A program made the position numbers and the translations under genes. This document shows positions 57,498 through 64,000 of a DNA stretch of 64,000 nucleotides, in pieces. Source of the stretch: Quillaja saponaria (lineage: Eukaryota > Streptophyta > Magnoliopsida > Fabales > Quillajaceae); assembly GCA_029379385.1 (NCBI GenBank), contig CM055618.1:6954134-7018133 (forward strand), in the 5' to 3' direction. Below the pieces are notes generated by a model. It was not told the DNA's origin. It saw nothing but the letters and a program-made list of their open reading frames with translations, and searched no databases. Every line of letters starts with the position of its first letter. Position 1 is the stretch's first letter.

Positions 57498-59113
57498 TAT
57501 TATAACCCGATAACATAAATATCAAGTTTTAAGACATAATGTGTAATTTTATTTTATAAAATAAATAAAATAATTAAATAATGATCCACTTAAACATGAT
57601 ATAACCCTATATTAAAATAAAAAATTTGAATAATCTGGTGTAATTCTTGATCATCAAATAAATGTAAGTATATGAAATACATAAATATTATATTTATATG
57701 AATACCAAAAAAAAAAAGAATTAAGATTTGGTTGACATGCACCTTGATCTCATTTTATGCAATTTTTATTACTAAGTGAACTAAATGTAAAAACAAAATA
57801 AATTAGAGTAAGGAACAATTAAGAGAATATATATATATATTTCACACCACAAATTTATACTTTCTGGCATTGACCACTTTATGCCTTTAATCCATTTTTT
57901 TTCTTTTGCTTTTCTTTCTTCTTTATTTCCTTTCCTGCACTTTTTTACTTCTGGGACCGACCTCCCCTGTTTTAGCTTCCTTTTCCACCGCCTTTGTTTC
58001 TTTGATCTAGAAATTTCTACATGCTTCTTGCTACAACCGAAATAAAGTCATCATCCTCTTCCTTTTCTTTTTCTCTTGGCCGTAAATCCTCACTTTTGGC
58101 AACCAATTTTGGCTGCTTTGTGAAGCCTTTTTCTTCCCTGTTCCCTTGCAGACCGTGGGCTCGTTTGAAGGGGTTAGGAGCTGAAGCTCAACCCGTTGAC
58201 AATGAGCAGTAGCATTTTGCAGCTACCTTTTTGGTTGAATTTTTACCTTTTGGTTGCTCTCTATCTTTGTCAAAAGAGTTAGTTGTGACAGCAAAGTTGC
58301 TAGCAGAGGCAGCAAATTTCTAACCATTTCATCTCCAGCCATGAGCCTTTCTTATGCAATCAAGTTGATTGTTGAAAGTGGTTGGCAGCAGCAAGAGATC
58401 CTCCAACCCATGAGCTTAACTTCTTCCAACTGTGAGTTGTCTTCATCCAACTGTGAGGCCTAGTTGGGTGGACGGGTTGGTTATTGTGATTATGCAGCAA
58501 GGGTATGAAAGTTTAATCAAAAGCTTATTTTATTCTAGTTAAGGGGGACAAATATTGCTTTTAGAAATCTTATTAGTTATTTATTGTATGTATATATGAA
58601 ATTTCTAGATGAATAATGATTTAGTTAAGAATTTGAGGTAGAGTATTACTTGATTTTGAATGAGAGTGAAGGAAAAAAAGAAAAAGAAAAAAAAGTAACC
58701 TAGGGGAGGATTATGTGAATTGGAGAAGAAAGTTTTAAAAAATTAATTATGTTCACGATGGGAAAATATGTAATTCAAGTATTTGGTATAATTCTAGGTA
58801 ATTAAGTTAAGTTAAATTTAATAAGTGGAACATGAGCAATATAAAAGTTATTAGAATTTTGTTGATTTCATTGTGAGGTATAACATTAGAATTGATTTAA
58901 TGATTGTTGAATTGATGTGGTATGTTGGTTAATTTGGGATAGGTATATATGTATACACATACACATTAAGGGAAGTAATTTATGCACTTAAGATGTTTGA
59001 TAAAATGCCTAAATAAAAATTAGTTATAATTTTTTGAGTAAAACTTAGTGGATTCAATTCTTGGCAGTTTTTAGTTATTAGAGTTTGAATAAAAAGGTCA
59101 CCAACAAGAACAT
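57498..59113 (+). mobile_element. Truncated LTR G (plus), cut by LTR H
   Basis: Starts TATTATAACCCGATAAC, the family LTR start with TG changed to TA. It follows the order of the other plus-strand LTRs: a T-rich tract with GACCTCCCCTG, then a GTGGTTGG region, then AGATGTTTGATAAAATGCC near 58990. It stops at ACAAGAACAT, where a fresh LTR start follows at 59114. The open frames 58021-58212 and 58254-58463 lie in the leader-like part. Confidence 0.65.
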
Positions 59114-62100
59114 TGTTATAACTCTCATAACCCGATAACGAAAAATCGAGTTTTTTACACAATGTGTAAAGTTACGTTATAGGATAAACAAATTAATTAA
59201 ATAATAATATAGTTAAACATGTTATAATTTGATATCTTAGTGTATCTTTAATATACATTTAAAAAATTTTGTGTATTTGATTCAGTAAAGTAAATAGTAT
59301 TGCGACCAAGTAAATTCAGGTGAGTAAACAATTAATATATAAGTGTATATATATATATATTAAGGTTTAATTTCTACCACCAACAAATCAAATAAGTAAA
59401 CAATATAATTAACACATGTGTATAGTACATAAAACTAAGAATAAATTTTCACCACATGTTTATAAGCCAAAAAATAAATATATGTATATATGGATAAAAC
59501 AAGGAAGCATTTTCCACCACACAGTTTTTTTGTTTGACCTTGACTTGATTTTCTTTGATTTTTCTTTTTCCTCTTATTTCCTTTTCATTCTTCAGCCAAC
59601 CTACCCTTTTCATTTTCCTCCTGCTTCTCTCAACCATTCTAGACTCTTCTTCCTGGTGGTGCAGTGAAGCTTTTATCCTACAGCCGTGGGTCTCCAATTT
59701 TCCTCCTTTGTTCTTCTCTTGGTTTGACCGTGAGTCCCTTTAATTGTAGCAGCCAAACCTCAACTCTTTGGTGAATCTCTTTCTCCTTTCCTTTGGGAGG
59801 TCGTGGAAGCTTGGATTTAAGGGAGTTGGGAGTTGAAATTTTAGTTCAGTTGGCGTTGGGTGGCAGCAATTTGCTGCTGCTCTTTGTTTCTTTCTTTTAC
59901 CCTTAGTTTCCTCCTTTCTTGTCCTTGTCTTGCCTCTGTTTTGTTGAGTTGTTTAGGTTGTTTAAGGAATCCGTTTTGGTAGCCAGCAAACTCGTTTGTT
60001 TGGAGGATAACAACTTATTTCTTTCTGCCTTGTTCTAGCCGTATTGAAGATTAAGTTTTTTCCCTTGTCAACTACAACTTTTCCTTTGAGTTAGTCATAG
60101 GATTTTGGAGCCAAGAATGGTTTTGAATAGGGGAAACAAAGCTATTGGCAGTGCCTTATTTTCCTTTTTGTGGCAGCTTCATCTTCCTCCATGATATAGC
60201 AGCCGAATGAAGCATGGAGAACAGCAGCTCTCCTTGGTCGTGAAACAGTCTTTGCCATGAGTGGAATGGCTTTTCTGTTTTGGGTTTGTTGCAACCACCC
60301 TTTGTATCAAACATTATTCTTCCTTTGGATGGGTGAACGGTGGCAGTAAGAGGAAGCCAATAGCAGCCTTGTGTGGGAAGGAGGCAACAAGCATGGAAGG
60401 AGAGGCAATTTGGGGAGGGCTTGGTAAAGGGTATTTTTTCAATAGCTTTGTATTTAAAATTTTTAGTTTAGCTAGTCTAAGTTAATAGATTCTTTGATAT
60501 TTAATGAGTTAGAGGTAGGAATTAGTGAGTTAGGAGTGTTAAGAGTTGGATTAAAAAGGGTGAAGTGGTCGTGAATTGTGTATAATTGGAAAGGTAAATT
60601 GTAGAGTTGCACAGGTTGGTATGAATATAGTTTAATTCAAGATTTATAAATGTAAAGTAGTAGGTTTAACTTAAATGTGAATTGGAATATGAATATTATT
60701 GAAATTTGAGAATTTATGTTGAATTATTGGGATATATATATATACACACGTACACACACATTAATGGAAGAAAATCATGCATTCAAGATGTTTGATATAA
60801 CACTTACAAGAACCTAGTTAATGACCTTATGAATCAAACTTGGTAGAATTAAATCTTGGTGGTTAATTGTTGTTGAAATTTGAATAAAAGTTCATAAACA
60901 AGAGTAGATATAGTTGGTTGATGTTGTGGGTTAAAGAGTTAATGAAAGTGAGAAGTGAGTATGAGCAAAGGAGGGTTAGTTGTTGGTAAAGTGTTAGAAA
61001 ATAAAAGTTAATTGGTTTTTGAAGGGTGCAGGGCAGATTTGAGGAGTTAGAAGAATTCAATATTTCAGGATTTTTCAGGACTGAATTAAATTAAGAGTTG
61101 TAAAGAGAAATGTAGCTTAGGATCTTAAGATGTTGTCTACAAAATTTCATAGCTTGGTTCTAAGTATATTGTTAGTTAGAGCTGTTAAACTACGGCTAGG
61201 TCATGTAGGATTTTTAGTGAACCTCAGTTAATCCGGAAGACTTTGTCAAGGGTTGTGGATGGAATTAGGTTTGAAACACTAAACGAAAGTTGTTCCTAAT
61301 TTCTTGAAACACTAGACTGGAAGGTTTTGTAATTTAATTCCTAAGTATGAAAATTCTATAAACATCGGAACCAAAGGTTGGCAATCAGGAATTTTACGAG
61401 TGCTCCGTTTTGTTTATGTGAAGAATCGAGTGAGTTCAAGGCTTATTTTAGGAAAAGGTTCTAAATACTAAAGCTAGCTAACTTCCTAAAGTTAATGTTT
61501 CAACTTGGTTTTATTAAATTTGATTAAGTATGTAAGTGAAAATAAATATATATCCAAGAAGATCGTGAAATGCCTAAAAAGACTAAATTTAAATAATTAA
61601 CTGTACTAATATACACATCCAAATAATACATATGATACATATCTAGAAAGATATACTTTTCTATTAATAAATCCAACAAATAGATTTGGATTTCCTTTTC
61701 CTAGGGAAAGTTATGGTCAGACAACTAAGGTAAGGTCTGAGCTGCCAAAATCATGCATTTTTCAGAATTTGATGCAACTTCAAAGAATAAACTGTATTGA
61801 TACATAATTGTAAAATTTCAAATGATATACCATTATAAAAATATATGTTTCTAGTATTTTATAAATTTTACGAAACTGGTTTTGAAATTTCCTAAAGAAA
61901 GATATGACTATTAGATTAAATATTGGTTTAAACATCAAGTTTGGACAGTTTTAATATTTCTGAATCACTAGTGTTTTCTATATTTTCTAATAGTTTCTTT
62001 CTACCTTATGCATTTTCAAGACATTTAAAATGTCTCTTCATTATCAACCTTACCACATAAAGTACAATTCATATTACTTGACATGTAATAGCTTAATAAA

Positions 62101-62520
62101 AAAGTTTCATAAGGAAATATTATAACAATAACGTTTATGAACTAAATGTTATTTGGGAATATGAATTTCAGTTCCAGATCCTAATATGGACCTGATAAGA
62201 CGCATGAATGCAAGTTCAAGTGACGAATGAAATCAGTTAAATGTGAGTGATTAATTGTTACCTTTGGGGGCTAGATTATTATGTGTAATTATATATATAT
62301 TTGAATAGATGTGATATATGGAAAATAAGCAAGTTCAATATTTCAGTGATTTATTTAAATTATGTTTGTTCGATTTTGGTTGTGGTTTATAAGGGCCAAT
62401 AAAGTGAGATTTTTCTAAGAAATGATTTTTATTTCCTAAATTGAAATCCAAGTGGACCTAGGATATTTTGATATGAGATACTCTGATTCTGACAATTGTT
62501 TTAAAAGAAATGAGTGCTCA
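59114..62520 (+). mobile_element. Truncated LTR H (plus), cut by the pararetrovirus-like segment
   Basis: Starts TGTTATAACTCTCATAACCCG and parallels the outer solo LTR to position 55605 of that copy (shared blocks: TTAGAGCTGTTAAACTACGG, GGACCTAGGATATTTTGAT, TTTTAAAAG..GAGTGCT). At about 62518 the similarity ends and coding DNA of a different type begins. The last 0.75 kb of the LTR are absent from the window. The open frames 59416-59743 and 60261-60485 are inside the LTR. Confidence 0.7.
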
Positions 62521-63416
62521 AAATTAACACTATTCTTGAGTTATCTGAATTATTGGGAAGTCAAACAGACGATGATCCAGTATTTCAAAAAGTCAAGAGA
62601 ATTAGTCTCTATGAAAAAGCCAAGATGATTCTCCCAACAGAATTATCTTTCAAAATAATCAGTAGCATAGACAATGCTCATCATTTTAAATTAATGGAAA
62701 AATTAGAACAATTTTCCTTTAATATTCATATACCTTCTGAATATTGGAATATTAACATTCCAAAATTATCTTTCAGTCCTTATGATCGTCTTGATATAGA
62801 AAGTATTGAGATAGGTTTCGTTGGAACTATTATCCTAGAAAAGGATAAGTTTGAAAAACTTTCAGGTTTAAGTTCTTTTCTCAAAACCATGATTCTCTAC
62901 TCCATCATTGAAGACGAGACAAGTTCTATGTACACCCTCTCCATAACCAGTATGATGGGATATTTTCAGAGAGAAAAATTCTATCAACCTTTTCAGATCT
63001 ATGATCTAAGCAAGACATTAGATTCTGATTTTGACCTTTCAGAAGAAGATCAAACCCTTTTAGTCAGACAGACTATAACAGGAGATCAATATTATGTGAA
63101 ATGTCTCATTCAACTTGTCAGAAAGGCAGATTTCATTTTAACTGAAGATTTCTTTAAAATCTCAGATGGAAAAAGAATCTTTACTATAGCTCTTCTAGTT
63201 CGGTACAAAAGATCCCAAGATCAAATAGACCTTTGTGATCAAATTCTCAGAAAAGTCAGACTCTTTGAGGTAGAAGGCCCTGAAGATCTTATTTCTGATG
63301 CAGAGATGAATTTCAACCTTGCCAACAGAGCAAACAGTGCTTGTAGCAGGAGTGATGGTGCCAACACGTATGACAGTGTTACAGAACATAACATTGAAAA
63401 CATGATGGAACCATGA
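62521..63416 (+). pseudogene. Pararetrovirus-like ORF upstream of the promoter, N-terminally truncated (about 299 codons open)
   Basis: Open from the LTR H junction to TGA at 63414-63416. There is no ATG near the start: the frame runs through the junction and only a GTG of LTR origin precedes it, so the N-terminus is lost. The protein is hydrophilic with alternating charged and hydrophobic segments, no obvious membrane span and no RT, protease or zinc motif. The C-terminal 40 residues are Asn/Ser/Asp-rich and look disordered. It sits directly before a TATA promoter and tRNA-Met primer site, the place of the last ORF in a circular caulimovirid genome. The function is not recognised. A movement-protein or transactivator role is possible, but neither shows clear motifs. 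The lack of stops over 0.9 kb suggests a fairly young copy. Confidence 0.5.
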
Positions 63417-63813
63417 CAGAGACATCTCCACCACCGAAAGCTGAATTGTCGTTTTCTGAAAAAGACAGAAAGTTAATGAGTCAGCATTCCAACAACCGAA
63501 AGATGGCAAGTCATTATCTGAAAACAACAGGTAGATGACAGGTCACTTTCAAGATAAAGACACCTCAGCTAAAGAGATAATGCATATCCAACTTTAGCTA
63601 AAGGAATCTGCTTTACAGCAAAGAAAGTAGATTCTTTCTTATCTCCTTACCTAATGTAATTATGATGTTTGTTAGAATTTTCCTATAAATAGGCTGATGC
63701 TTAGGCATTAGAGAGCATCTTACATTTTCCTATCTCTTCGTATCTTAGAATTCTCTCCCTCACCATCTTGTATACACCTTATCCTCCTTCCTTCCGCAGC
63801 TCGGTAAGTAGAA
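63417..63813 (+). promoter_or_regulatory. Pararetrovirus-like intergenic promoter
   Basis: About 400 bp between the ORF stop and the primer site. TATAAATA at 63684-63691 is a strong plant TATA box, with start expected near 63715-63725. Upstream there are two diverged copies of an enhancer-like block (ACCACCGAAAG at about 63431, ACAACCGAAAG at about 63492, each followed by a TTCTGAAAA/TATCTGAAAA segment). TGACAGGTCA lies at about 63537. After the TATA box a CT-rich leader begins. The arrangement recalls full-length-transcript promoters of caulimovirids. Confidence 0.5.
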
Positions 63814-63825
63814 TGGTATCAGAGC
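63814..63825 (+). other. tRNA-Met primer-binding site (pararetrovirus-like)
   Basis: TGGTATCAGAGC, complementary to the 3' end of initiator-Met tRNA. It lies about 125 bp downstream of the TATA box, and no LTR edge (…CA) sits within a few bases upstream. This argues against an ordinary LTR element and for a pararetrovirus, where this site marks minus-strand DNA start. Confidence 0.65.
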
Positions 63826-64000
63826 AGTAGCTTGTATAAGCCTTTGTAATCAACAAAGCTTGAAGTAGTTTGTACCAGTAGCTTGTACCAGTGACAATTG
63901 ATATTCAGTCAATATATTTGTGAAGCTATTTCTGTAAGTTTTCTTGTATCTCTTTTCTATTATTGCTTACTGTTTTACATTTCTGGCTGATTAAAATCCT
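63826..64000 (+). other. Pararetrovirus-like leader, runs off the window
   Basis: Begins with tandem AGTAGCTTGTA-type repeats (63826, 63881, with a TAGTTTGTACC variant at 63867) and continues T-rich to the window end. No ORF has started by 64000. The remainder of the viral sequence is expected beyond it. Confidence 0.35.

Noticed and set aside
63195..63527. Minus-strand 110-codon frame at the pararetrovirus-like segment
   Set aside because: Antisense to the longer plus-strand ORF and its promoter, with no motif.

Overview
This window looks like a repeat-rich, AT-rich stretch of a flowering-plant (probably eudicot) nuclear chromosome. The evidence is an RTE-type LINE, Ty1/copia and chromodomain-bearing Ty3/gypsy elements with initiator-Met tRNA primer sites, spliced plant-type genes, a scrap of plastid rps11 and a caulimovirid-like fragment. 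There is no bacterial-style gene organisation, and I found no tRNA or rRNA gene.

Layout. 1-5901: a decayed Ty1/copia element (RT, RNase H, probable 3' LTR), split inside its RT by a 3.2 kb RTE LINE flanked by a 13-bp target-site duplication (TSD). 6205-6325: a plastid rps11 scrap. 6784-7926 (minus): a truncated, stop- and frameshift-bearing CHY zinc-finger/RING ubiquitin-ligase pseudogene with seven readable exons. 9251-9938: a 343-bp tandem duplication. 10441-10980: a remnant of an acidic coding region. 11480-13104 (minus): the most credible host gene, with a Site II/TATA promoter, a non-coding first exon carrying a short uORF, a long intron, and a 3' exon encoding 144 residues of unknown function.

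14662-47342 is one large nested retrotransposon complex. Outer element B (minus, non-autonomous LARD type, LTR about 3.7 kb) still has its 5-bp CTTGC TSD at both outer ends, 32.7 kb apart. Element A (minus, 7.9 kb, TSD AAATT) sits in B's 3' LTR and carries a chromovirus RT fragment in the opposite orientation. Element C (plus) sits in B's 5' LTR. Element D (minus) is the only one with a recognisable gag-PR-RT-RH-IN-chromodomain pol, and it cuts C's 3' LTR. Its coding region is broken. A deletion then joined D's gag to a fragment of B's 5' LTR. A, B and C share primer-site and/or LTR-edge and polypurine-tract features with D, and B keeps a remnant of the 3' end of its pol, so D-like elements probably mobilised them.

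47367-47508 is a possible terminal exon just downstream of B. 48731-56355 is a solo LTR of about 4.5 kb interrupted by a 3.1 kb solo LTR (exact TSD TTAAG). Both lie in AT-rich repeated DNA. 57498-62520 holds two more truncated LTRs of the same superfamily. 62521-64000 is an endogenous pararetrovirus-like segment: an open frame of about 299 codons, a TATA promoter and a tRNA-Met primer site. No complete functional system is visible. The main content is a readable order of TE insertion, deletion and decay around one or two host genes.
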